A stretch of 64,000 bases of DNA, from contig CM024759.1 of NCBI GenBank assembly GCA_014218235.1, positions 10,866,712 to 10,930,711 of the forward strand. The letters run 5' to 3'. The stretch is from Colocasia esculenta (lineage: Eukaryota; Streptophyta; Magnoliopsida; Alismatales; Araceae). Position 1 is the stretch's first letter; each line of letters starts with the position of its first letter. Below, in pieces: positions 47,703 through 58,376 of the stretch. The notes under the pieces were generated by a model that saw only the letters and a program-made list of their open reading frames with translations, did no database searches and had not been told where the DNA came from. The translations under genes and the position numbers were made by a program.

Positions 47703-48260
47703 AACACAAAAGGTTGGAATATTAAGTCCAAAATTGGCTATCAACCAGGGAAAGGGCTTGGAGCTCAGCTCCAAGGAAGGACCCAGATCATCTCTAGCTC
47801 CAAACAAATCACAAGACACGGTCTTGGTTACAAAGAAGAAGTCCAGCCATGGACCACTTTCTCATCTACGCTGAAGCCAGACTGGCAACCACTCGCATGG
47901 TCATTATATTGTCACTTTGTCAGAGGACCAGTCCAGTCGGGATATGACACTATTGTGGTAGGGGTAGACCTCACAAACTATGACGTCCATGGACGTCATT
48001 TTGCTCGCCATATGACACCAATGCTCACATACCAAGCCCTGGAAGCACTGAGGCCCGACAAGAGGAGAAAAACAAATGATCTACAAGCAGAGTGGGGCAG
48101 ATGGTTTGATCTTGAAGACCTAATGATCGCATTTAGTTGGTTGTTTTGGGATGACAATCTCATCTGCTCCCCAACAGTGGCAGAATTGGTGGAGCCCCCG
48201 TCAGCAATGACCTCCAAGCGGCAGTTGCAATCACCTCCGAGCGAACAAATCCGTAGATGA
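47703..48260 (+). pseudogene. G-patch domain and following region of D
   Basis: KGWNIKSKIGYQPGKGLGAQ at about 47712-47770, followed by LQG, has the Gly spacing of a G-patch and matches E at 25297. RHGLGYKEE follows, as GGLGFHPD does in E. The frame stays open to TGA at 48258. It would act as a nucleic-acid-binding extension of the protease. Confidence 0.7.
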
Positions 48261-48945
48261 GCTCTGGCCAAGGTATTCCCAGCCTCCCAAACATTCCATA
48301 TTTTCAATTTTTGTTTCTAAATTCACCTTCTTCCTTGTTCACTTCCCCTTATCATCCAACTCTTGTCTGATGCTCTCGAAGCGTTAACCATTCCCTCTCC
48401 CCACTTCGTTCTCTCTTTCAATGGCATGGCTTTCTCCTTCTCCCGATGTCTTCAAATGTAGGGTAGTTTGTCTTTATTTTTAGGTTAGTATGTTTTATTT
48501 ACTCTCCTTAAAAGAAAAAACTCTCCCCTCTTTCCTCGCTTCCTCAACAATCAGACGACGATCCCCGTCTTCCCGTTCTCCTCCTTCGAATGGCGATCCC
48601 CATCTTCACCTTCTCCTTCTTCGGACAACAATCCTCATCTTCCCCTTCTCCTTCCTCGGACTACAATCACCATCTTTCCTCCTTCGCTCCCTTTGACAGC
48701 AATTCTCGTACTCCCTCTCTCTGACGGCAATCCCCGTCTCCACTCTTCCTATCCTTCTCCCTTTTCGGACGATCCCCGACTCCTTCCTCATTCTCTCTGA
48801 TGCCAATCCTCGTCTCCATCTCTCCCCATTTTCAAACCTCCTAACAGCGATCCCCGTCACTCTCTCACCTTCCATCTTTGGCACCAATTCCCAACTTTTT
48901 CCCTTCTCCTCCAACTGGAGCGATGATCCCTACTCTCCGACGCAC
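48261..48945 (+). other. Pyrimidine-rich spacer of D, possible intron between protease and RT
   Basis: From 48540 to 48920 the + strand is dominated by C and T with a degenerate repeat (phrases CAATCCCCGTCTTC, CGACGATCCCC, CCTTCTCCTTC, about every 30 bases). No domain is coded. A possible donor AAG/GTATTC lies near 48271, and a possible acceptor follows the TTTTTCCCTTCTCC run near 48918. Ogre elements are known to have an intron between protease and RT, so the position is suggestive. Exact sites are inference. Confidence 0.45.
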
Positions 48946-50160
48946 GTGCTGATCATCATCGACTCACTGGGTGAGGGGCCTTCTGTTCCCCTGCACCATA
49001 ACTCTACTTTAGGCACCCTGAGCTCGGGTGGCCTGCTTCCACCTCCAGACCCATCAGAGGTCCCATGCAGCTGCACTGCATCCCTTTCTTCCCCTTACAA
49101 TAAGCCTATGGACTCTGCCCTAGAGTGCCCCTTAGGTCCTTATCCTAGCTTAGGTTCAAGGGTAGAATCTAGTAAGTCACCGTCCCCGTCTAGCAAGAGC
49201 AAGGGTAGTACCATTCCCCGTAGATATCTTTCAGATCTGGCACAAAGGTATGGCACTCTTCTAGCTATCGAAGAGTTTGTCCAGGAAGCAGTCGTTTTGA
49301 ACATGGAAGCTCAACATGAAGAGAAGTGGCTAGATGATGGATTCAGAGTTTATGAAATCATGAATAATGAGGACCCAGTGGACGAAGAGGACAGTGAGGT
49401 AGAGGACACTGCCGAAATGTATGATAGTGGTATGAAGAGATTTGATGAGCCTACATCAGCAGTGGACGAGCCTACCAAAGACGTAAACGTTGAGACAGAT
49501 GAAGAACCCATGCTTCTAACCATAGCTTCCAGTCTCCCTCCTAAGGAAGAAGAAGACCTTATAGAGATGTTGAGGGAGTACAAGGACTCGTTTGCTTGGT
49601 CGTATGAGGACATGCCCAGCATTGACCCCACATTGGTGGAACATAGGTTAATCTTGAAGCCAGGGGCAAAAGTTGCTAAACAAAAATTGAGACGGTTCCA
49701 CCCTTATATTGCATTGAAGATGAAAGATGAGATAGATAAGCTACACAAAGCTAGGTTCATCTGTGTAGTACTCTATCCCCTATGAGTGGCCAATATAGTT
49801 TCGATTATGAAGAAGGATGGAAGAGTGTGGATTTGCATAGACTTTCGGGATTTAAATCGAGCATGTCTTAAAGATGATTTCCCATCACCTCACTTGTATG
49901 TGTTGATTGATAACACAGTTGGGTTCGAAACTCTTTCATTCATGGATGGTTACTCAGGTTACAATTAGATCTATCTAGCTTCGGAGGACCAAGAGAAAAC
50001 ATCCTTCACCACACCCTAGGGAACTTCTTGCTACATGGTTATGCCGTTTGGATTAAAGAATGTCGGCGCCACTTATCAAAGGGCAATGTTGGCAATCTTC
50101 CACGATATGATTCACATCCATGTTGAGGTTTACGTAGATGATATTGTGGTTAAGTCTCGG
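48946..50160 (+). pseudogene. Reverse transcriptase of D
   Basis: An acidic N-terminal linker (49330-49560) precedes the RT: PPKEEEDLIEMLREYKD, HRLILKPGAKVAKQKLRRFHP, VWICIDFRDLNRACLKDDFP (about 49830-49890), FMDGYSGYN (about 49940), MPFGLKNVGATYQRAM (about 50041) and the catalytic YVDD at 50131-50142. Stops: TGA at about 49783, TAG at 49966 and about 50018; the last two fit CAG and TGG changed to TAG. The catalytic motif is otherwise intact. Confidence 0.87.
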
Positions 50161-50990
50161 ACTAGAAGGGAACACTCCTTCGTACTTGCCAAAGTGTTCC
50201 AACGCGCAAGAGAGTATCAATTAAAGATGAATCCGAAGAAGTGCATATTTGGGGTTTCGTCGGGCAAGCTTTTAGGGTTTATAGTTAGTAAGCGGGGGAT
50301 TCAAATAGACCCGAACAAGGCCAAGGAAATAGATGAGGTGCCTCCTCCTAAGAACATATCTGAACTTCGAGGATTGATTGGTCGACTACAGTTCATAAGT
50401 AGATTTATATCTCAACACTCCCAAAGATGTCGTCCATTCTATGAACTGTTGAAAGGAGGAGTAGAATTTGAATGGAATAGTAAATGCCAAGAAGCCTTCG
50501 ATGAACTCAAGAGCTATCTAACGAATTCACTCGTGCTACGGGCTCCTATCCTAGGAAAACCCCTAATATTGTATCTATCGACTATTGAGGACTCCCTAGG
50601 AGCTATCCTTGCACAACATGATGAAACTGGTAAAGAAAGGGCAGTCTATTACTTGTCTAGGCTATTCAACCCTGTCGAACTCAAGCTCACCGCTATGGAG
50701 AAAACATGTGCAGTGCTAGTGTGGGTTGTTCAGAAACTGAAGCACTACTTCCTAGCCCATCAGGTGAGTTTGATCTCTAGGATGGATCCTATTAGATACC
50801 TCCTAGAGAAGCCAATCCTCGCCGACAGATTGGCACGCTGGCAGAGCTTCCTATCTCAGCTCAACATCACCTTTGTGGCCCAGAAAACTGTAAAGGGGTA
50901 TGCTATTGCCGAGCACCTTGGTCACCTTCCTCTTCCTCATAGTGACATGGTCCAAGAAGATTTTCTTGATGAAAACCTATCACTCATCTC
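50161..50990 (+). pseudogene. RT connection and RNase H of D
   Basis: The frame is shared with RT and open for 357 residues from 50035. MNPKKCIFGVSSGKLLGF, PPPKNISELRGLIGRLQF, then RNase H with LYLSTIEDSLGAILAQ (about 50570), TAMEKTCAVLVW (about 50690) and a poor-quality end (RLARWQSFLSQ). It degrades the RNA strand during replication. Confidence 0.85.
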
Positions 50991-51440
50991 TCGCGATTCC
51001 TTCTGGTCGCTTCATTTCGATGGAGCTCTGAATTCTAGGGGACGGGGCATAGTTGTTGTTTTGCTCACCCCGAAAGGAATCACCATTCCCTTGGCATATC
51101 AACTTTAGTTCCCTGCCACCAACAACATCTCCGAGTATGAAGCTCTCCTGGCTGGTCTCAAGCGTGCCTATCTTCTGGGTGCGCGTCAACTCAAGATTAT
51201 AGGAGACTCTCAGCTTATTCTTCGGCAGGTCCTTTCTACTTACCGCAAGCTCATCTACATTCACACTCCTCACTCTTAGAATATCTTGGCTGATCCCTTG
51301 GCATCTTTTGCCTCATCCCTCTCCTTCCCTCTCAGCCAGAGTGCTAAGACCATCATTGTCCAGAGGTTAGAAGCACTGTCAACTCAAGATCCTTGGTTTG
51401 AGAACCTTAGGAATTCTTTAATTGTGAAGGCAAAGAGGAG
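50991..51440 (+). pseudogene. Second (archaeal-type-like) RNase H of D
   Basis: After the first RNase H comes a further domain: SLHFDGALNSRGRGIVVVL (about 51010-51065), NISEYEALLAGLKRA (about 51125), and IIGDSQLILRQV (about 51195). The D, E, D pattern and order match the additional RNase H that marks Tat elements. TAG codons at 51106 and about 51278 interrupt it, both where Q or another CAG-type codon is plausible. Confidence 0.83.
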
Positions 51441-51480
51441 AGAAGCAAAGGAAGTGATGCTCATATAGCTAGGAGAAATA

Positions 51481-52740
51481 ATGGAAGAAGAAAAGCCATG
51501 GTATCATGAAACTGAGCAATACTGCAAGGACGGTATCTTCCCAGAAGAAGTAGAATCTAAAGATAGAAGAGCCATCCGTGGGGTAACGCAAAGGTATACC
51601 ATTGTTGGAGAAGTGTTGTATAAACACGCCCTAAACAGGATGCTCCTTAGATGCATGCCTGATGAAGAAGCATGGAAGGTAGTGGAAGGAGCCCATGCCA
51701 GCGAGTGTGGTGGGCGTGTGAATAGCCAGATGATAGCTACAAAGATCCTTAAGCGGGACTATTACTCGCCAACCTTAGAAGAAGATTGTGCTATCTACGT
51801 TCGTAGGTGTGTCAAATGCTAGTTCCATGCCGACAAGACCCATGCTCCATCTTCCTCCCTACATCCACTATCATCTCCTTTGCCTTTCTCCATGTGGGCC
51901 TTTGATATCATTGGACCCCTTGGTGATTCTAATGCTCAAATCAAACAAAAATAATTCATCCTCACTCCTACTGAGTATTTCACCAAGTGGGCCGAAGCTG
52001 AAGCATTCACAGAAATCAAAGGATCAAGCATGAGCCGATTCATCATGAAGAACATCATCTCACGGTTTGGAGTGCCAAGCGGCATCGTCACTGACAATGG
52101 ACCCCAGTTCATATCACAAGAGCTTCAGGACTTATGTAAGAAATTCAATATTTCTCTACATCATTCGTCTCTATATTATACATAGGGCAACGGTCAAGCC
52201 GAAGCCACAAATAAAACAATTTGAAAATTTTAAAGAAACTTGTGAGTCTCATAAATTTGTTGATTGGCCTAAGAAACTGATTGAGGCTCTATGGGCCTAC
52301 TGCAGCTCCATCCACACGCCCATGGGGCAAACTCCCTTTTCACTTACTTATGGGATGGAGGCTGTAGTTCAATATGAGATACTCATCCCTTCGCTAAGGG
52401 TACAACTAGACAAAGAACTTAATCTCGATGAATGTCGAGAGGCGTTACTTACACAGCTCGAACTCTTAGACGAACGACGTCTAGCCGCAGCCGATCATGT
52501 GCTTTCATATCAAAATAGACTCTCAAGTTCATTTCAAAAGAAAGTGATTGAACACAAATTTCAAGAAGGAGACATGGTTTTGAAGTGAATTTTCATAAAA
52601 CCTGGAGGTCCTAGGTCCAAATTGCAAGCTAATTGGGAAGGTCTATATGTAGTCAAAGAAGTGTACCCTGGGAACGCCTACAGGCTAGTGAATGCCGATA
52701 GTGAGGAGCTCTCTCACCCATGGAATGGTTTGTACCTTAA
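51481..52740 (+). pseudogene. Integrase of D
   Basis: An N-terminal zinc-binding region (AHASECGG near 51690, CVKC at about 51812), catalytic core with WAFDIIGPLG (about 51896), IVTDNGPQF (about 52086) and GQAEATN (about 52196), then an end region (FVDWPKKLIEALWAY, about 52255; LKRFYP to 52755). Stops at 51467 (TAG), 51820 (TAG), 51951 (TAA), 52183 (TAG) and 52586 (TGA), with frame changes near 51830 and 52000. D, D and E catalytic residues are all recognisable. Confidence 0.83.
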
Positions 52741-53865
52741 AAGATTTTACCCTTAATAAAAGAGTTTCTATGGTGGCACTACCGTGTTGCCCTAGTTGAC
52801 GAGCCCAGAGGGGGGGGGGTGAATGGGTCTTTAAAAATTTATTTACTTAATACCTGTACTTAAAACATGCATACAAAAATATTCTTCGATTAAGGTTAGT
52901 GAAGGTTAGTGTAAACAACAAACACACAAAAATCAATCACACAACGCAAGGAATTATCCTGGTTCGGACCTCCTCTCCTTAGGAGTCCTACGTCCAGTCC
53001 CTGAGCAACAACTCAGGATTTCACTATCTAGGGTACAGTCCCCCTATGGACACTACAGCACCCAGCTCAGCTGGTCTTCTCTTCACAACCCGAAGAGGAA
53101 CAACACCCTGGTACCCACCAGGTCTTCCTTCTAAACGAAGGGAACAAGGCACAGAATGAAATGAAGGGGTGCCCCTAGATCAAGCTAATAGAACAAGTGC
53201 TTGACCCGAAGCAAGAACCAAGAAGAACAAGATGTGCAGGACAGTGTCTTCTTAGTACAAAGGCTCTCTATCAAGAATCTACATAGAACGCAGAGAGCAA
53301 AGAGCTGAAGCTAATGGGAATGAGGCTAGGCTCTTTTCTGGAGAACTCGCAGAGAACTTGAACACATTTGCTTGGAAGCGATCTCTAAAAATTCTCATCT
53401 CTGGAGTTTCACTCTTGCTTATATATATCTCTTGTTTGAAATTTGAACATTGAGAAGTCCGTTGTCTCTACGCTTTGTTTACGTTAGACTGCTTGACACT
53501 TGGAAGCTTCCAGTCAACAATCTTTTATCCATTTGTGCACGCAAAGAGATAGGATCTTCTGGCATCTATATGGTCCAACGTTGTATGACAGAATGTCTTC
53601 AGGGACCTGCACACATTATCAAGCTTACACAGTAGACAACTTGGCTATCTCTTGTTGTCAGTTAACGTTAGGGCAAGAGTTCATAGAAATAGTAATGCCA
53701 TTTTGCTGTATCTAAAAGATGCATACAGAGTAAGCACGATAATGGACGATATCGCCTACATGCATGCATACATACGTTCAGTCTTCATTAAATGCACAAA
53801 TGTCAGAAAGATATGTGCGAAGACTTTGACTATTCAACGCTGTTAAATATCAAGTCGTTATAAAC

Positions 53866-54157
53866 ATAAAATCGATGCATTCATGACTTATGAAATCATT
53901 ATGCACTAACCGCCAAATCGTTGTTACTTAGTATCAAATCGTTATGTTTCTACAAAAGAATCGTTATGATCAAGACGATATAATCAAATCGTTATGAGTT
54001 ACAAGAAAATCGTTGTGATCGATAAAGAAATCGTTGTAGAAGGCAAATAGTTGTGTTCATTAAGAAAATCGTTATGAACACTTAAGAAATCGTTGCGCAA
54101 AGTAAATCATTATGATTACTAATGAAGTCGATGCGCGAAGCAAATTGTTATGACGTC
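53866..54157 (-). repeat. Irregular ATCGTTATGA repeats in LTR F
   Basis: AAATCGTTATGA-type phrases recur with irregular 15-30 base spacing and grade into the regular 38-bp array that follows. They look like an older, diverged part of the same array. Confidence 0.7.
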
Positions 54158-54161
54158 TTAA

Positions 54162-54570
54162 GGAATCGTTGCGATGAGCAAATCGTTACGATGACTAAAG
54201 GAATCATTGCGATGAGAAAATCGTTACGATGACTAAAGAAATCGTTGCAATGAGCAAATCGTTAGGATTTCTAAAGGAATCGTTACGATGAGCAAATCGT
54301 TACGATGACTTAAGGAATCGTTGCGATGAGCAAATCGTTACGATGACTAAAGGAATCATTGCGATGAGCAAATCATTATGATGACTTAAGGAATCGTTGC
54401 AATGAGCAAATTGTTATGATGACTAAAGGAATCGTTGCGATGAGCAAATCGTTATGATGACTTAAGGAATCATTGCGATGAGCAAATCGTTATGATGACT
54501 TAAGGAATCGTTGCGATGAGCAAATCGTTACGATGACTTAAGGAATCGTTGCGATGAGCAAATCGTTACC
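54162..54570 (-). repeat. 38-bp minisatellite, 11 copies, in LTR F
   Basis: Units start GGAATC/GGAATC-like at 54162, 54200, 54238, 54276, 54314, 54352, 54390, 54428, 54466, 54504 and 54542, exactly 38 bp apart. Each unit is two 19-bp half-units of the form AATCGTTRCGATGA plus a tail, and ATCG...CGAT in each half is an inverted pair. There are no unique spacers, so this is not a CRISPR array. Confidence 0.92.
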
Positions 54571-54831
54571 GGAACGATTTCTGTTTAAATCTAAACGATG
54601 TTTCAAGTTTACAGTTCTACTGAAATCGTTGTGGCATAAGGAAAGTCAATGTGGACTTAGAGAAATTTCATGCTGAACTTGATATTGCTTCAGAAAGGTA
54701 ATACTTACCAAATTTGCTTGATTTTCCTGTAGTATTTCCTATGCTCAAGACTTATGGAATATGTGTTAGTAATCTTTGACATGGTTTTGTTAATCACAAA
54801 AATAAATATATAATTAATTAAAATTACATTG

Positions 54832-56061
54832 GGACAGACTGATCATCAATCTTCCTGTACAAAGAGTACCAGTAGTCTTGGGATTTCTTATCCTTTCATG
54901 GTTCTCAAATACTCCCTTTTCAGTCAACACACATGACACAGGAACCCATGGTCGACTGTCCTTTAGACAAGTGTATTTCTGCTTAGCCCATGCATAGGGT
55001 ATGTGAAGGCTATTCTCCTCTTACTCGGATGAGGCGTAGGGGGAAAATAATCACTAGTTTGAAGATAGAAAGGGAGTAGGTCATGTGTGAATAAAATCTC
55101 AAATAGAGACGGTCAATTAAGCTTAAAAAAGAGAAATGATGAGTAATATAGAAAAAAAAAGCAAAAGAGTCCAAATGAAGAATAGGGGCATGGAAAAGAG
55201 TGGCAGTACAGTTCCCCGCAGGACGCCCTTGAGCCCAGTCGTACGCATGCCCCAAAAAGAAACCAATGACCACAAAGTCTTTGGACAACAGACAGAATCC
55301 ACATGAGTTACACCCTAACCTGTCAATAAACCAGCATCCTGAGAACCAACACTAAGTCTTACCCCCTATCTCTTCCTACCCTCATTAATGGCCGGAACAC
55401 TCCCTCGCTAGGTCTAGATAGGAACACTAAAACAAGGGGCAATCAACCAAGGGGTTGCTAAAAAATAACAAATGCATAGTGTACTCAGGGGATGTTTGAC
55501 AACAAGAGGAATGCGATGAGATTCTTGGCTAATCACTCAAATGTAGGTATTGCAGTTGAAGAAAATCTAAAAATAAAAAAAATCAAAAAATAAAAAAAAT
55601 CAAAAAATAAAAAAATAGAAAAATAGAAAATCCAAAAAAATATTTTTTTTTGAAAAATCCAAAAAAAAAAATAGAAAACCCAAAAATCCAAAAAACTATA
55701 GAAAGTCCAAAAATCCAAAAAACATTAATTGTACATATCGTTCTTTTAGCATACATTGTTACTTTCTACCTTTCGCCTATTTAATAAGGCTTAGCCCCTT
55801 GACTATCATCAAGTTAAAGTCAAACCTTGCTTAATGCAAGGGGCTGAGCCCAAGAGCAGTTCTAACTTGGATTATTGAGTGTGCAGGGACAAGATGTTTT
55901 GAATAGAGCAACAATGTACTCAGTTTTCTCTCTCTCGGATCTCATTTCCCATTCGTGTTAATCACATTCCATCCTACATTCTCAACATTGGCACAAAAGT
56001 AATGATCCACTAAATATGAACATCATGTACAAGATAAAGGGGGAGGTGGCTCACAAACGCC
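54832..56061. other. Region of D between LTR F and the antisense genes
   Basis: Mostly non-coding. A-rich low-complexity sequence (AATCAAAAAATAAAAAAAAT-like) spans 55560-55735. A 14-bp inverted repeat lies at 55788-55850. The minus-strand Phe-rich frame at 55533-55718 is a product of the A-run. No domain found. Confidence 0.5.
55788..55850. repeat. Hairpin-forming inverted repeat
   Basis: GGCTTAGCCCCTTG (55788-55801) and CAAGGGGCTGAGCC (55837-55850) pair at 13 of 14 positions around a 35-base loop. It lies about 210 bases beyond the end of the antisense plant-mobile-domain unit. Confidence 0.75.
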
Positions 56062-58376
56062 TCACTGTCCACCACCACTCTCCTCGGATCCCTCATGTCT
56101 CTCGGGTGGAGGTGGCATATCACCACTGCCCCTTACACTCCTAGCCCTCGTCTCTCCCTCACGACGCCTCTCATCCTCCTCGTTCCTTCGGCGGCTGGAG
56201 GAACCTGCTAAATACTGCCTCACCGAGGCGCCGATCGCTCTGCTCCTACTCCTACTTTGGCTCTGGCCAATCACTGTCACTAGCGGATCTGCTGTGTGGA
56301 TGTCTCGACACACAGTCGGATCAGCTCTGCCAGGTCCGTTGAAGACCCCTACACCTGCAGTGTTGCCAGCTCCCGCGACAGCTCCCCTACCTACATCACC
56401 ACCATCTCCGCCTGGAGGAGCCACTGAGTCGTCCGTCTCCGCTGCTGCAGCCTCCGCTTGGAGACGCCACTGGGCCATCGTTGCTATCACTGTATCTACC
56501 TAGTCAGTGGCGGTCCTCAGCTCTGCAACCTATATCAAATCATGTCAGCATGTAATTTTTAACTAAAGGTAATCAGGTTCGAGTCACACTTACCCTCTCT
56601 TCCAATGTTGCCTCTGCCTCCTTTGCCCTCCTCAGGGCACTTCCTAGCTGATCAGTAAGGTCAGACTGGGGATCCCTTGCTGCTGCCTGAGACAAGGATG
56701 CACCCGCTTGTGACATCCTCAGCCTCCCCAACTCTGCACTTTGCACAGATAGCACTTGTCAACATCCCTAAGTTAAAAGAAACTGGTATTTACTGAAGTC
56801 TGAGTAGGTACCAGCTGGTCAGCCTCTCTTCTGGCGATGTCCAGGTCCTACACAGCGGAGTGTAGCAAGGCCTGGAGCGATGCGATCTGTCTAGTCACAT
56901 CCGCCTGCAAAATGCAAAAATCATGTCAGATCCCATTCAATCTAGAGCGCCAAAAAGGTCTAAGTTCAGAAGTTTACCTATCGTTGGGCGCCCCTATAGA
57001 CCCTCACCCCATACTTCAAGGTGAAGGACTGTAGGTACGCCTCGTCAGTCTGCGTGTCGGATGTGACCCGGCGCCCTCAGTGCTCCCAGTCCGTAATATG
57101 CTCCTAGGCCCTCTCACGCTAGTCAGTTGTGTCGTAAAGCCCCCTGAAGCTCCGGCCACATCTCGGTGTCCTGCCTCGGTTGGGGAACTCCACGGCACTC
57201 TGACATAGCCCGAGTGCCCGCTAAGTCAGATGCAGATGGAGAGGAAGCACTAGGTTGAGAGCATGCATCCACGTCGCCCTACCAAAGTAGGGGCAGGCCT
57301 GCTCCAACTAGGGCTGTCCCTCATCTCCCTCCTCCAGAATAGGTTACCACACCACCTGCACAACATAGTGCACATCTCGTCAGTATCCAAAACATTTAAG
57401 GTAATTGACTGAAAGCTAGAAAAGGGGTAGTACTTACATGAAGCTGAGGGTAGATGTCAATGGCATCCTGGATGGAGCTAGCTGCTCCTCCAGGGGGTGT
57501 GTGTCTCAGCATGACACCCACCGTCTTGCCAAGGGCACTAGGCCCGGTCACTCCAACGTCCCCTACCCCAAGCCTGGGAGGTGAAGGTAGGTCCAGACCT
57601 GTAAGAGAAGCACACGATTGGATCACATATGCAAAATTGAAATTCATTAATGGATGGAGGAAGAAAGTGAAATACCTTAAGGAAGGGAAAGAACCCCTGA
57701 TCGTCATCTACCGGTCAGAGGCCCCTAGACTATCAAATGGGTGCGCTAGAAGGGCAACACCCTAGGCATAATCTCCTACCCTATCTAGGTCTTCTAGAAG
57801 TGGTAGAAAATGGCAGTGGACTATGTCGCCCCTTGTGGCAAATAGATGTCTACCGAGGAAGAATGTGAGGAAGCGATGTAAGTCCAGGTCTGCTTGAGCG
57901 CCCGGCTCACTAGCTAGGGTCTCTCTGTACCCTCTAACTAGCCTATTTAGCTGCTCATCCACGGTCTCACTAACCTCACGCCCCATCTACCTTAATCCTA
58001 GACTCTCCTACAGATCTACCCTAGGGACGAGGGAAGACCTAAGTCTGACTGTCAATCATAGGAGCCTCTAGGCTATCTCTCTGTAGCACAGGTGTGTGAA
58101 CCCACTCACCGGGAAGCCATACACCCTCAACCCGGTAATCTTGCTCACGTCCTCTAGGTCGAGGATCATGTGACCCCACAAGAATAGAAAGGCGGTCACC
58201 TCTATGTCACACCTACTCCTCAGCGCCTGGGTCAGAGGAGCATCCGCCCTCATCCTCTCCATCCGGAGGACCTCACCGAACCCCATGTCCTCAAACCTCT
58301 CCCTCTGAAACCGCGGAGCACCAGATACACCGCTATCATGAGCAGCCAGGAGACCCTGGCCCTCATCTCACTCTGC
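56062..58376 (-). pseudogene. Antisense gene unit 2 of D: plant mobile domain-like, multi-exon
   Basis: The - strand N-terminal exon (about 58376-58068) reads LLAAHDSGVSG, RFEDMGFGEVLRM, ADAPLTQALRSR, FLFLWGHMILDLEDVSKITG, LRVYGFPVSG. This pattern (aliphatic 'TL.DV..ITGLRV.G') is the start of the plant mobile domain, found in plant genes and in MULE and gypsy elements. Further segments lie at 57986-57762 and 57707-57396. A coiled-coil-like part (56755-56594, AEATLEER) joins VAELRTATD at 56529 through a 64-nt intron (56593-56530, GTAAGT to TATAG) with frame kept. The C-terminal exon to 56062 is Ala/Arg/Ser/Glu-rich. In-frame stops (e.g. TAG near 56503) show decay. Exact exon limits are uncertain elsewhere. 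Confidence 0.6.

Larger units (their letters stand above)
52785..54831 (-). mobile_element. Solo Sirevirus-type LTR F, antisense
   Basis: The + strand opens TGTTGCCCTAGTTGACGAG and the tract CCAGAGGGGGGGGGGTGAATGG, the reverse of the LTR end seen in A and B. The shared box (CCTGGTTCGGACC, then AGGAGTCCTACGTCCAGTCC) is at 52960-53010. A TATATATAAG box (- strand) lies near 53413-53424. The right edge is placed at AAAATTACA (54831) because TTTTTGTGATTAACAAAACC on the - strand falls at the same distance from it as in B. No matching TSD was found (TACCG left, TTGGG right), so the right edge is less sure. Confidence 0.75.

Noticed and set aside
54162..54570. Regular direct repeats suggesting a CRISPR array
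   Set aside because: Units are contiguous with no unique spacers, and the array lies in a plant LTR.
55533..55718. Phe-rich - strand ORF
   Set aside because: It is produced by A-rich low-complexity sequence.
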